This document shows, piece by piece, positions 28,906 to 37,333 of a stretch of DNA of 64,000 bases. The notes below the pieces were generated by a model. That model made no database searches and had not been told where the DNA came from. It worked only from the letters and a program-made list of their open reading frames with translations. Source of the stretch: Streptomyces sp. B21-105 (GTDB lineage Bacteria > Actinomycetota > Actinomycetes > Streptomycetales > Streptomycetaceae); the NCBI RefSeq assembly GCF_036898465.1, contig NZ_JARUMJ010000001.1:4960001-5024000 (forward strand), given 5' to 3'. The position numbers were made by a program, and so were the translations under genes. Within the stretch, counting starts at the first letter, position 1. Each line of letters starts with the position of its first letter.

Positions 28906-31900
28906 CAGCGGCTCTCTCCCGGCCAGGCGGCCCACGCGACGGCGGACTGACGCGCCAGGTGTCGGCAGATCCTCTCGTCCTCTCGGTCCAGGCCGCGCAG
29001 GCGGTTGTGGTGCATGTGGAGGAGAGACTCCAGGACGGAGTCGAGGTCCATGCTCTCGGCGATGCGCTCGCAGTACAGCGCCAGGGCCACGGCGCGGCGG
29101 TGCCAAGCCTGGGCGAGCGCGTCGCCCCAGCCGCGGGCGCGAGGCGTCGTGCGGCGAACGAGGTCGATGGCTTGGTCGCTGACGCCTCGCTCGACATGGG
29201 CGGGAGGCGCGGGGCGGTTCGTCAGCCATCGCATGCCCTCGTCGGGGCCCAGCAGGGCGCAGGCGATGTCCACCATGCCGACCGCCACCAGCGCGCGTCC
29301 GTCGATGGGGTCGGCTCCCAGGCCCTGCAGGGCGGCGAGGGCGTAGGCCGAGTCGGCCGTGAACACCGCCTCGGCACCCCGCAGGGCGGCGGCGGGGCCG
29401 TAGCGGCCGATCTCCGGGGTGTACGTGTCGAACACGAGCCTGCTGGTGAGTCCCTCGCGGCATAGTCCGGTGGCCCATCGGGCGACCAGCTCGGTGTAGG
29501 CGGTGTGCTGCCCGGGGCTGCGGGTGCGGATGCGCAGGCGCAGGTGGTCGAGGTCGTGCGGGGTGCGGTAGCGGACAAACCACCACTCGGGTGCGTCCGG
29601 CAGCTGGACCACGAGCCGCGCGAGGTGGGTGCCGATCAGCTCCTCGAACTGGTCGGGGTGGGTGTAGATCTTGGCGTTCAGCCAGGGTGCCTGCGCCGCC
29701 CCCGGTACGGGTCCGAGGGTGCCGTTGGTGAGAACGGGCAGGAAGCCGGAGAGCGGGTCGGGGGCCGGCGGGCGGGTGCTGGTCATCGGCAGGGCGATCT
29801 CGTGGACGTGGCCGCCGATCCAGCCGTAGCTCTCCTCGGGCGGCGCCTCGGTGAGCACGGCTTGGCCTTCCCGGTCCAGGTGGGCGCGCAGGATTACGGC
29901 GTGGGCTGGCACGTCGAGCTGCAGCCGCCGTGTCCGGTCGTCCTCCCGCAGCTCGACGGCCCCGTGGCAGTGCCACAGTTTCCGCCACCGGCCGAGGGCG
30001 TCCGCCCACTCCCGTGCGTCCGCACCACGGCCCGGCAGCGCCTCGGCGGTCAGGTTCCAGCGGCTGGGAGAGAGGATCACGCGCCCGTGGCGCACGCGCG
30101 GCAGGAACGGCAGCCGTGCGCCATGCGGCCCCCAGTCGAAGCCGGTCCAGGCGGGGCCGAAGGCGCGGGTCAAGTGAGCGAGGAACCGGGCCAGGGGCGG
30201 GGGTTGCTTGTCCAGGGCCATGGCGTGGAAGACCTGCGGGTCTACCACGCGGCGGCGGGAGATGCTGACCAGGTAGAGGCGGGTGTGCGTGGCCGTGACC
30301 GCGAGGTCGTCGACGTCGATGAACGTCGGATCGTTGTCGTCGGGGCCGCGGTGCTCGCCCAACGGGATCACGTGCGGGAGATACGCGGGGACGCGGGCGA
30401 CGTTCTCTGTGTGCGGGTACAGCGGCGGGAAGGACAGCTGCGCGGTCAGCGCGTTCTCGACGCCCGCGGGGACTTGGCGGTAGATCTCGTCCAGTCCCGT
30501 GCCGGTGGCGACCGGAGTGAACCGGGAGGTGAGCGTTCCCGCGGAGCGGGCCGGTGTCACCGTAAGCGTGAAGTTCCCGCGTTCCAGGGCGGACAGGCTG
30601 TCGGCGTGCAGGCGCGCGCACATCTCCACGTGGGGCGGTGCCGCCTGCCCGGTCGGCTCGTCGTCGGCCAGGTGGTCGATCAGGTCGTCGGTGAGGACGA
30701 TCTCCCCGCTGCCGTCGGCCAGTGTCTGCCAGGCCAGTGCCAGTAGCCGCTCGTCACGCTCGGAGAGCGCCGGTGGCGGCGCGGTCATGCGGCTGCCGGG
30801 GTACTCGGCCGGGTAGCCGAGCCCGGCCGCCGGGTCGACGACCTCCTTGACAGGCACGAGCGTGCCGGTGCCGTACCGCTCCCAGAACGCGACCTGGTAC
30901 TCCTTCCACACGCCCTGGCCCGTCGGCCGACGCGTCAACCGCAGCAGCACATCGGCCGCCCTCTCCATCTCCTGCGCGACGCTCTCGGGGATGCGCGCCT
31001 CCGCGTCCAGCAGCAGATCGACAGCCAGAGGGCTTCGGCCCGCTTCGGAGAGCCGACGCAACTGCGCTGTCAACGCCTGCCGTTGCGGCTCCTGGCGGTT
31101 CGCAGGCAGTCGGTTGTGCTCGTGTACGGCGCGTTGCACCGCTTCGAGCTCGTGCAGAACCTGTGCGACTTCGGGGACCGTGCCCGCGTCAGCGCCGTGC
31201 AGCCGCTCGATCAGGTGGGAGAGCGGATCGCTGTCGGTCATTGGCGCCCGCAGGCTGGTGATCAGGAACTTCTCGCGTACCAACGCGCCGAGCAGTGCGC
31301 CGATGGCCTTCGGCTTGGTTCGGGCAAAGGAGGCGGCCAACAGCTCGGCGAGGGCGGCGAAGCGGACCGGCCGACGTGCGAGGCCCTCGATCACACGGAC
31401 CGCGCTGGTGCGCCGGACGGTGGCGCCCATCGGTCCGCCGTGCGGGACGTGCAGGCGTCCGCCGCGACGCACCGCCAAGTTGTTCAGGACCACGTCCAGG
31501 CGCTCCAGCAGGTCGGGGCACCCCTCCAGACGGACGATGACGTCGTCCAGCCACTCGGTGTCTACCCGCGCCACGGCCCGGTGCGCGTCTCCCCACCTCG
31601 TGTACGGCGTGGAGCCCACGCTGACCGGGGCCACTCCTGCGAAGAGGCCGAACGGAGTCGGTCGCCCGGCGGCGCGCAGCACGTAGCGGACGGTGGCCAT
31701 GGCGGCGCGCCGGACCTGCTTGGGGCGTGCCGACTGTCCGGCGCAGATCGCGTCGACGCGCGTGGCGAGATCGCCACTCGCCTGCCGGACCGCGTCGGCG
31801 AACCGCACGTCGGCCCACACCTGCTTCAGCCACCTGCCGCACGCCTCCGTGTCGGACGGATCGGGCCACCATCCCGGGAGATCCGTCAACGGCATCGCGG

Positions 31901-31973
31901 CGGCCCGGAGCAGGGCCACGCCTGTGTGCTGGTAGAGCTTTCCGTCGCTTCCCATTTCCAGTGCCTCCGCCAT
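28905..31973 (-). CDS. lanB: LanB-type lantibiotic dehydratase
   Basis: A 1022-aa full-length class I dehydratase. The N-terminal glutamylation domain starts HTGVALLRAAAMPLTDLPGW and includes RYVLRAAGRPTPFGLFAGV, TRWGDAHRAVARVD and the conserved YQVAFWERYGTGTLVPVKEVVDP. The C-terminal elimination (SpaB_C-like) domain shows WLNAKIYTHPDQFEELI, WWFVRYRTPHDLDHLRLRI and RLVFDTYTPEIGRYG. It uses glutamyl-tRNA to dehydrate Ser/Thr of the precursor. The start ATG at 31973 is chosen for the family-typical length. The gene lies about 60 bp downstream of the precursor on the same strand. Confidence 0.93.
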   Translation of the reverse strand: MAEALEMGSDGKLYQHTGVALLRAAAMPLTDLPGWWPDPSDTEACGRWLKQVWADVRFADAVRQASGDLATRVDAICAGQSARPKQVRRAAMATVRYVLRAAGRPTPFGLFAGVAPVSVGSTPYTRWGDAHRAVARVDTEWLDDVIVRLEGCPDLLERLDVVLNNLAVRRGGRLHVPHGGPMGATVRRTSAVRVIEGLARRPVRFAALAELLAASFARTKPKAIGALLGALVREKFLITSLRAPMTDSDPLSHLIERLHGADAGTVPEVAQVLHELEAVQRAVHEHNRLPANRQEPQRQALTAQLRRLSEAGRSPLAVDLLLDAEARIPESVAQEMERAADVLLRLTRRPTGQGVWKEYQVAFWERYGTGTLVPVKEVVDPAAGLGYPAEYPGSRMTAPPPALSERDERLLALAWQTLADGSGEIVLTDDLIDHLADDEPTGQAAPPHVEMCARLHADSLSALERGNFTLTVTPARSAGTLTSRFTPVATGTGLDEIYRQVPAGVENALTAQLSFPPLYPHTENVARVPAYLPHVIPLGEHRGPDDNDPTFIDVDDLAVTATHTRLYLVSISRRRVVDPQVFHAMALDKQPPPLARFLAHLTRAFGPAWTGFDWGPHGARLPFLPRVRHGRVILSPSRWNLTAEALPGRGADAREWADALGRWRKLWHCHGAVELREDDRTRRLQLDVPAHAVILRAHLDREGQAVLTEAPPEESYGWIGGHVHEIALPMTSTRPPAPDPLSGFLPVLTNGTLGPVPGAAQAPWLNAKIYTHPDQFEELIGTHLARLVVQLPDAPEWWFVRYRTPHDLDHLRLRIRTRSPGQHTAYTELVARWATGLCREGLTSRLVFDTYTPEIGRYGPAAALRGAEAVFTADSAYALAALQGLGADPIDGRALVAVGMVDIACALLGPDEGMRWLTNRPAPPAHVERGVSDQAIDLVRRTTPRARGWGDALAQAWHRRAVALALYCERIAESMDLDSVLESLLHMHHNRLRGLDREDERICRHLARQSAVAWAAWPGESR

Positions 31974-32034
31974 CAGTGCTGTGAACGGGCGGGGTCGGGA
32001 GCGGCAGCGCCCCCGACCCCGTGCACGAGCGCCG

Positions 32035-32238
32035 TCAGACGGCGCTCGTGCAGGACGAGGCGCAGGACGGCTTGCACCCGTCACCGGTGCCGCACGCCTT
32101 GGGAAGCAGGTCGGCGTCGACCTCCGTGACGATGGTCAGGTCGATGTCGAACGGGTCGGCGGGCACCTCGGGGACGGCCGTCGCGGTGGACGACTCGGTG
32201 GTGGTCTTCGTGATCGGGCTGAGCGTGGTGACGGTCAT
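32035..32238 (-). CDS. lanA: FxLD-type lanthipeptide precursor
   Basis: 67 codons with ribosome site GAGGAAG upstream. The leader is Thr-rich and carries FDIDLTIV at 30-37, corresponding to the FxLD leader motif recognised by the dehydratase. The core is CGTGDGCKPSCASSCTSAV, with Cys at 49, 55, 59 and 63 and hydroxyl residues T51, S58, S61, S62, T64 and S65. Up to four lanthionine rings are possible. Asp53-Gly54 inside the core is a candidate for the PCMT-like enzyme. No protease or dedicated exporter gene was recognised near it. Confidence 0.88.
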   Translation of the reverse strand: MTVTTLSPITKTTTESSTATAVPEVPADPFDIDLTIVTEVDADLLPKACGTGDGCKPSCASSCTSAV

Positions 32239-32344
32239 GGCACTTCCTCTTCTGTCGGAAGGATCCGAACGGTTCGTCGTGCTGCCCGGCCGGCGCGTGG
32301 CATCGCCGCGCGGCCAGGTCCTGCGTTCGCACCCTGCGGTGCGA

Positions 32345-32404
32345 CCCCTCTCCGGACTGACCGGATTCCGTGGGGGAAATGGATTCGGAGCATCCGGAGA
32401 GGGG
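32345..32404. promoter_or_regulatory. 12-bp inverted repeat upstream of the lanthipeptide precursor
   Basis: CCCCTCTCCGGA at 32345 and its exact complement TCCGGAGAGGGG at 32393, separated by 36 bp, lie about 110-165 bp upstream of the precursor start. It could be a terminator for the upstream membrane gene, an operator, or an attenuator. Not distinguishable by eye. Confidence 0.4.
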
Positions 32405-32425
32405 AGCCGAGGACACGGGCCGGAG

Positions 32426-32602
32426 CTACAGGAGCTGGCCCGTGTAGAGCATGGTCAAAGTGGTGCCGGTCACCAGGACGGGCAGGAGGAGCACCTGGAA
32501 GGCGCCGAAGCCGAACCGGCCGACGTACTTCGCCGGATGCCGCAGCACCCATCCGACCTGGCCCAGCAGCTGCCGGAGAAACCCCTGCCGCATAGTGGTC
32601 AT
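32426..32602 (-). CDS. Small membrane protein upstream of the lanthipeptide genes
   Basis: 58 codons: a basic N-terminus (MRQGFLRQLLGQVGWVLRHP) and one TM helix (FQVLLLPVLVTGTTLTMLYT). The ATG overlaps the stop of the preceding gene (TGATG), implying coupled translation. Family unknown. Possible immunity or export helper for the lanthipeptide; this is inference from position only. Confidence 0.55.
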   Translation of the reverse strand: MTTMRQGFLRQLLGQVGWVLRHPAKYVGRFGFGAFQVLLLPVLVTGTTLTMLYTGQLL

Positions 32603-33009
32603 CACGCCGCCGACCGCCGGAGGTCCGTGGAGTCGGCGGCGTCGACGACCGCCCACGGCGTCGTGATCAGCGCCCCGGTCCGAGCCTGCCAGGCAGCGAG
32701 GTTCGCCCTGTCCTCCTCCAGATGGCCCAGCATCACGAGCAGAGGGGTGACGATCCCGGCCGCCCTCCCCTGCTCAACCGCGGCCAAAGCGTTGTGCCAG
32801 CCCTCACACAGGGCGCGGCTCTCGAACGGTGCCGCCCGGTCGACGTACGTCTCGACCGCCTCCCAGCCGGCATCGGCCACGTACCGCCGTGCGCTGGCCA
32901 CGCTGTGGTCGGCGACCTCACCGAGCGACGCGGGCAGGCAGGCGTACAACACCAGGTGCGTGCCCGGGGGCACCTCGTGTGGTGCGGTCTGCCTCGCACT
33001 GCCGCTCAT
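32602..33009 (-). CDS. Hypothetical protein, distantly resolvase-like
   Basis: 135 codons. LVLYACLPASLGEVADHSVASARRYVADAGW...GWHNALAAVEQGRAAGIVTPLLVMLGHLEEDRANLAAWQARTGA follows the secondary-structure rhythm of a serine-recombinase N-terminal domain (strand, helix, AVE.GRAAGIVTP strand, then a helix). The catalytic Arg/Ser residues are not in place, so recombinase activity is unlikely. Coupled to the small membrane gene and upstream of the lanthipeptide operon. Role unknown. Confidence 0.5.
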   Translation of the reverse strand: MSGSARQTAPHEVPPGTHLVLYACLPASLGEVADHSVASARRYVADAGWEAVETYVDRAAPFESRALCEGWHNALAAVEQGRAAGIVTPLLVMLGHLEEDRANLAAWQARTGALITTPWAVVDAADSTDLRRSAA

Positions 33010-33086
33010 TCCGCGTTACCTCCAGCCAGGTGAGCCGAGACGCCAAGGACCGGCGCCTCGACGAAGAGCCTCGCCGGGTGCGGTCG

Positions 33087-33164
33087 GCGGCGGTACGCCG
33101 TCAGCACGCCGTTCGTCCGCCGTCCGGCGGCGCGCGAAGAGGCGGAGCCGCGGCGTACCGCCGC
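33087..33164. promoter_or_regulatory. Perfect 14-bp inverted repeat in a divergent promoter region
   Basis: GCGGCGGTACGCCG (33087-33100) and its exact complement CGGCGTACCGCCGC (33151-33164) flank 50 bp in the region between the minus-strand lanthipeptide-side genes and the plus-strand ATP-binding protein. The right arm also lies in a local imperfect palindrome. It may be an operator serving both directions. Confidence 0.45.
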
Positions 33165-33220
33165 GGCTCAGGCGTGGCGAGGCTGATCGGTCCAGTACCA
33201 AGCGGAAACGAGAAGCGGCG

Positions 33221-33766
33221 ATGGACGCGGTGGACGAAGAGCGCCTCTGCAGGCGGACGCCAGCACGGCGTCATTGGGTGAAGCTGGCCGATTGCCCCGA
33301 GCCTTCGGGCCTCGCGCGCAGACACGTACGAGAGTTCCTCGAGGGACGTGCCGCGCCGGAGCGGGTCGACGACGCCGTTCTGATCGCCTCGGAGCTCGTG
33401 GGCAACGCCCTCAGGCACACGGCCGGCGGACCGGACTGCCTGTGTGTGGAGGTCTACCGGGACGTGGCGGTACTGCGGGTCCATGACGCGGGACGGGATG
33501 TCTCCAGGGTCCGGGCACGCTCCGCGGAGGAGTCGGTGAAGGAGTTGACGGGCAGTGGTCTCGGACTGCTGCTCGTCGGGGAGTTGGCGTCCGCGTGGTC
33601 CGCCCGGCCGACCGCGATCGGCAAGGAAGTGGTCGTAATTCTCGCCCTGGACGCCAGCGGGCTACCCGAGCGCGACGTTCCTCCGCACATCCCAGCGGTA
33701 CGTCCGCCCCTCACGGCGGAGTTCCACCAACTGGACGGCGGACACGGAGAGTTCGACAGCCGGTAG
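33221..33766 (+). CDS. RsbW-like ATP-binding regulatory protein
   Basis: A 181-aa protein of the HATPase_c_2 (anti-sigma kinase-like) group so numerous in Streptomyces. The N box is ASELVGNALRHTAG, followed by VLRVHDAGRD (G1) and TGSGLGLLLVGELASAW (G2). The start ATG at 33221 follows AGAAGCGGCG. Family members phosphorylate anti-anti-sigma proteins or bind sigma factors; the partner is not encoded next door. Its 3' end overlaps the convergent ligase-like gene by about 105 bp, so either its real stop region or the neighbour's tail is dispensable. Confidence 0.8.
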   Translation: MDAVDEERLCRRTPARRHWVKLADCPEPSGLARRHVREFLEGRAAPERVDDAVLIASELVGNALRHTAGGPDCLCVEVYRDVAVLRVHDAGRDVSRVRARSAEESVKELTGSGLGLLLVGELASAWSARPTAIGKEVVVILALDASGLPERDVPPHIPAVRPPLTAEFHQLDGGHGEFDSR

Positions 33767-34366
33767 AGCGCGAAGCCCTGAGACCGTCTCCACAACGGGC
33801 GCGGCGGGGCGCCGGCAGTTGTTGTACGCGAGGCTCAGGTGCGGCCGGAATGCGGACGTCGGCTTCTTCGGGGCCAGACCGACGCTGCTCCCTGCTTCGG
33901 CCAGCGCGTGGTGCAGCCGGAGCAGGGGTTCCCAGGGGCCGAGGGACAGGCGGACGGCGCCGCGGGAGCCGGCCAGCGGCATGGCGCGTACGGAGAACGC
34001 GGAGGGCAGCAACGCCTCGGCGTCCCGCGCCAGGCTGTCCAGCTGGCCCGCGGTGACGACGCCCGGCGTTCCCACTCGGGCGAGGGTGATGTGCAATCCG
34101 TCCGCCGGCACCGGGTCGAGGCCGAGGGGTGCCAGCTCCTCCTGGCAGTGCCCGGCGAGAGTCGCCAGCCGCTGATCATCCGGGAAGGTCAGCATCCAGT
34201 AGTACGCCCGGCTGCCGTCCGACCAGCCGGGGCGTGCCCAGTGGTCGGTCATCTCGTCGAGTGCGCTGAACGCCGCCCAGTCGTGGGCAGCGGTGACCGC
34301 CGGATCATGCGTGTCGGCCGGAGGCTCGGCGGGGAACGCGGCGGGATCGGCGCTGAGCAGGGGCAC
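33662..34366 (-). CDS. 2'-5' RNA ligase/cyclic phosphodiesterase family protein
   Basis: A 234-aa 2H phosphoesterase. The two signature tetrads are HITLARVG and HLSLAYNN. GTG at 34366 is chosen as start because AAGGAG lies 8 nt upstream. The first 60 residues (PADTHDPAVTAAHDWAAFSALDEMTDHW) form an extension common in actinobacterial members. Members cleave or ligate 2',3'-cyclic RNA ends, and some 2H enzymes degrade cyclic oligonucleotide signals. The tail of the gene overlaps the convergent RsbW-like gene. Confidence 0.8.
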   Translation of the reverse strand: MPLLSADPAAFPAEPPADTHDPAVTAAHDWAAFSALDEMTDHWARPGWSDGSRAYYWMLTFPDDQRLATLAGHCQEELAPLGLDPVPADGLHITLARVGTPGVVTAGQLDSLARDAEALLPSAFSVRAMPLAGSRGAVRLSLGPWEPLLRLHHALAEAGSSVGLAPKKPTSAFRPHLSLAYNNCRRPAAPVVETVSGLRALPAVELSVSAVQLVELRREGRTYRWDVRRNVALG

Positions 34367-34421
34367 CCGACGTACTCCTTCGGCTTCACACTGCCCCGGA
34401 GTACGACGTCCCCCTCGGCGC

Positions 34422-35762
34422 CTACGACGCGGATGACGCCACGGCCAGGGCCGCTGGCTGCGAGCTCCAGGTCCGGAACTCGTCGCCATAATCGCGTACC
34501 GCCGGGTGATCACGCCACGGCCCGGCCTGCTCGTGCAGGTCGCGGGAGCGTTGGTAGACGGAGCTGATCGGTGTGTCTCCGCACAACCGCAGGGCCTCAC
34601 GGCCCAATGCCATCGCGTGGTCGACGTCGGGCGTGCGCTGCTGCAGCAGCGCGGTGGCGACGTCGAGGCGTACGAGCGAACGGCTCCAGGAGGAGGGCGA
34701 GTGCTCCACCAGATCGTCGATGTGCTCGGCGTCGCGCAGTACCTGGGCCGTGTTGCGCAGCGCGACGTGTGATGTGACGGCGTTGGCCAGCGTCCTGGCC
34801 CGTCCGTACGGCTCGAAGGAGATGCAGGAGGTCAGACCGACGGGCACCTCGTGGAGGTCGGAGAGGCGGAGTGCCTGTCCGATGGTCTGCTCGACGGCAC
34901 GCCGGTCGCCGGTCTTGCCGAGGGCCCGGGCCCGGCCGTTGGCGAGCAGGCGGATGCACTGGGCGTGGCGCGGGGCTCGCTCGACGGCCGCGGCGGCGCA
35001 GGCGTCCGCCTCGTCGTACCGGCCGGCGTAGTAGAGGCTGAAGGAGAGGGTGCCGCACGCCCAGAGGTCGGTGTCCAGGTCGCCGATCTCACGGCTGAGT
35101 TCCCGGGCTTCGGTGCAGTACGCCTCCGAGAGCGCGAAGTCGCCCGTGTTCACCGCCATGTAGCCGAGCAGGCCGGAGGCGCGGGCGGCGACGCGGAAGA
35201 GCTCCCGGCGCGTGCGTGGGGGCTGGCGGCCGTCGAGGAGGGTGTGGGCGAGCTGCCGCACCTGGCGGGCCTGGGGGCGGAGGACGTACGGCCCGTCCTG
35301 TTCGTACCGGCTGGCGATGCCCTCCAGGGAGGAGTCGAGGAAGGCGAGCGTCGCGTCGTCGGCGTTGCTGGCCGTGAGCTGCCGGGTCCGGGTGACGATG
35401 TCCAGCGGGTTCTCGTCGTCCTCGCGTGGCGGAGCAGGACTCGTCACCTGCTGGCGCGTGCGCGGTTCCTCGACGCCGTCGTGCGCGGAGTCGCCGTCGT
35501 CCCCCGTGGAGAACAGCTCGGACACGGGTCTGCCCAGCATGTGCTCCAGCACTCGGCAGGCGTCAGGACGGGGCAGGGTCAGCAACTCTCCGCCGTACCA
35601 GCGGTCGAACTGGCGTGGGGAGACCTGGAGGGACGCCAGGCGGGGGTCTCGGTCGAGCTCTGCTAGCCGGGCGGCGGCCCGCTCGTACTGGGCGGCGAAA
35701 GCCTCGTGCGTCGTCAGGTGCCGTTGCTGGAGCAGCTGCCGGAGCAGCGTTGTCCGTGGCAT
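34422..35762 (-). CDS. Streptomyces-type XRE-like regulator with helical repeats
   Basis: A 446-aa protein starting MPRTTLLRQLLQQRHLTTHEAFAAQYERAAARLAE. The first 80 residues look like a degenerate HTH (LQVSPRQFDRWYGGELLTLPRPDACRVLEHMLGRPVSELF). The rest is a TPR-like helical region (LDTDLWACGTLSFSLYYAGRYDEADACAAAAVERAPRHAQ). Many copies exist in Streptomyces, usually next to ligase-like or methyltransferase genes, and their targets are unknown. The divergent gene at 35984 suggests a shared promoter region of about 220 bp. Confidence 0.7.
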   Translation of the reverse strand: MPRTTLLRQLLQQRHLTTHEAFAAQYERAAARLAELDRDPRLASLQVSPRQFDRWYGGELLTLPRPDACRVLEHMLGRPVSELFSTGDDGDSAHDGVEEPRTRQQVTSPAPPREDDENPLDIVTRTRQLTASNADDATLAFLDSSLEGIASRYEQDGPYVLRPQARQVRQLAHTLLDGRQPPRTRRELFRVAARASGLLGYMAVNTGDFALSEAYCTEARELSREIGDLDTDLWACGTLSFSLYYAGRYDEADACAAAAVERAPRHAQCIRLLANGRARALGKTGDRRAVEQTIGQALRLSDLHEVPVGLTSCISFEPYGRARTLANAVTSHVALRNTAQVLRDAEHIDDLVEHSPSSWSRSLVRLDVATALLQQRTPDVDHAMALGREALRLCGDTPISSVYQRSRDLHEQAGPWRDHPAVRDYGDEFRTWSSQPAALAVASSAS

Positions 35763-35983
35763 GGCCCACCCTCCTGGTACGGCGTGCAGAACCGACGCGA
35801 AGGCGCGTGCCGGTAGCGAGGTCGTGGCCTGCTCGCCCATCGGTCGGCTGCGGCGCACGCCCGTACGAACGCGCGCCGCGACTCCTGACAGCATGCCGAC
35901 GCAACCACCAACTGGGCAATATGTCTGGTGAAGTTGACCCGTATGGGTTGTAGAGGTGTCGCCGGTACGGAGAGACTTCCGGC

Positions 35984-36865
35984 ATGGCCTTGAAGAGAAG
36001 CCTGGTCCCGCAGTCGGTGTACCGGCGACAGCTCGCGGCACGGCTGAAGGAACTGCGTGATGCGACCGGGCTCACCCTCACCGAGGTCGCCGACCAACTG
36101 GAGGTCAACCAGGGGTCGCTGAGCCGGATCGAGAACGGCGAACGCGGCACGACGCCGGTACTCGTCCGGGCACTGCTGGACCTGTACGGCGTCAAGGACG
36201 ACGACCGGCGCGCCGACGCGCTCGACCTAGTGCGAGCGGACAAGGAGCAGCAGAAGCCCTGGTGGCGGAAGTACTCGACGGTGCTCACCCCGACGCGCTA
36301 CGACGGGTACCTCGCGCTGGAGGCTGGCGCGACGCACCTCGCCAGCTACCAGCCGATGCTCGTGCCGGGGCTGCTCCAGACCGAGGACTACGCCCGTGCC
36401 GTGATCACCCAGATGAGGAAGGACCTGTCCCCGCCGCAGGTCGAGTCCCTGGTCAGGGTCCGCATGGAGCGGCAGAACAGCCGCCTGGGCGGTGAGGCCC
36501 CTGCCAGGCTCTGGGCGATCCTCGACGAAGCCGTGCTGCGTAGGACGGTCGGCTCCGTCGAAGTGATGCGCGACCAGATGCGGAAGCTGGTGGAGGCGAG
36601 CGAGCGGCCGAACGTCACCGTGCAGCTGCTGCCGTTCTCGCTCGGCGCGCATCCCGGGCTGTACGGCCCGTTCGTCATCCTGACGTTCCCGTCCCCCACG
36701 CCGGACCTGGTGTGGCTGGAGAATCCCAAGAACTCCGTGTATCTCGAGTCCCCACAGGATGTGGAGAACTACACGGACATCTTTGACCAGTTGAGGAGCA
36801 CCGCCCTCGACCCGTCGGAGACCCGCACCCGCATCGCACGCATCAGCAAGGAGCTCGAAGAGTGA
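35984..36865 (+). CDS. XRE regulator with DUF5753 (Scr1-type)
   Basis: A 293-aa protein. The N-terminal helix-turn-helix is RQLAARLKELRDATGLTLTEVADQLEVNQGSLSRIENGERG. The DUF5753 body contains YQPMLVPGLLQTEDYARAVI and ERPNVTVQLLPFSLGAHPGLYGPF. It is paired, with a 4-bp overlap, to a DUF397 gene. This is the standard Streptomyces arrangement (WhiJ/Scr-like), in which the small partner modulates the regulator. Confidence 0.92.
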   Translation: MALKRSLVPQSVYRRQLAARLKELRDATGLTLTEVADQLEVNQGSLSRIENGERGTTPVLVRALLDLYGVKDDDRRADALDLVRADKEQQKPWWRKYSTVLTPTRYDGYLALEAGATHLASYQPMLVPGLLQTEDYARAVITQMRKDLSPPQVESLVRVRMERQNSRLGGEAPARLWAILDEAVLRRTVGSVEVMRDQMRKLVEASERPNVTVQLLPFSLGAHPGLYGPFVILTFPSPTPDLVWLENPKNSVYLESPQDVENYTDIFDQLRSTALDPSETRTRIARISKELEE

Positions 36866-37098
36866 GCATGCCCAGCATGGCCGCCCTGCACGACGTCGAT
36901 CTTGCGCAAGCGCGGTGGCGGAAGAGCTCGTACAGCGGGGGTGCGAACGACTGCGTGGAAGTCGCGGAAATGGGCGGACACGCCGCAGTGCGCGACTCCA
37001 AGAACATCAGCCGTGGGCCGTTGCTTCTCTCGAACGCGGCGATGCGCGCGCTGGTCAGCGGGATCGCCAGTGGGGCAATCGGTGGGCATCGGAGCTGA
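36862..37098 (+). CDS. DUF397 protein
   Basis: 78 codons, GTG at 36862 or ATG at 36868. The family core is LAQARWRKSSYSGGANDCVEVAEMGGHAAVRDSKN, followed by a short C-terminal helix. It forms the small partner of the upstream XRE/DUF5753 regulator. Confidence 0.92.
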   Translation: MSMPSMAALHDVDLAQARWRKSSYSGGANDCVEVAEMGGHAAVRDSKNISRGPLLLSNAAMRALVSGIASGAIGGHRS

Positions 37099-37127
37099 GC
37101 AGAGAGCTGGGGTGTGAGGAGAAAGTC

Positions 37128-37230
37128 GTGACGGTCGTCGTGGGCGCAGGCATCTCGGGTCTCACGACCGGCGGGGCGCTGTCAGAAGCCGGGCTCTCCG
37201 CGCGGGCGGTGGCCGAGGGGGTTCCCGTGC
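37128..37230 (+). pseudogene. 5' remnant of an FAD-dependent oxidoreductase gene
   Basis: GTG at 37128 begins VTVVVGAGISGLTTGGALSE followed by AGLSARAVAE, a textbook FAD-binding Rossmann start (GxGxxG) as in D-amino-acid oxidases. After about 32 residues the family likeness ends. The frame runs on as unrelated sequence to 37493. The body of the gene appears to have been lost when the restriction cassette was acquired. Confidence 0.65.
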
Positions 37231-37308
37231 GCACGGCGGCAGACTCGGTGATCACCCTCGGAGGCCGCCCCGCCGCTGTCACTATCTGCGGCGTTGTCGC
37301 ACGATCGA

Positions 37309-37333
37309 GGGGCGGTCTCCGCGAGACCGCCCC
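37309..37333. terminator. Perfect hairpin upstream of the type I restriction operon
   Basis: GGGGCGGTCTC-CGC-GAGACCGCCCC: an 11-bp perfect stem with a 3-nt loop. It separates the regulator pair and oxidoreductase remnant from hsdM. The remaining 37334-37549 should contain the hsd promoter. Confidence 0.65.

Noticed and set aside
28908..30621. Upstream extension of the lanC frame through lanB
   Set aside because: LanC begins naturally at 28905; the extension is Arg/Pro-rich and out of frame with the well-conserved LanB.
32602..33009. Functional serine resolvase
   Set aside because: Fold-like pattern only; the catalytic Ser/Arg residues of the family are not in place.
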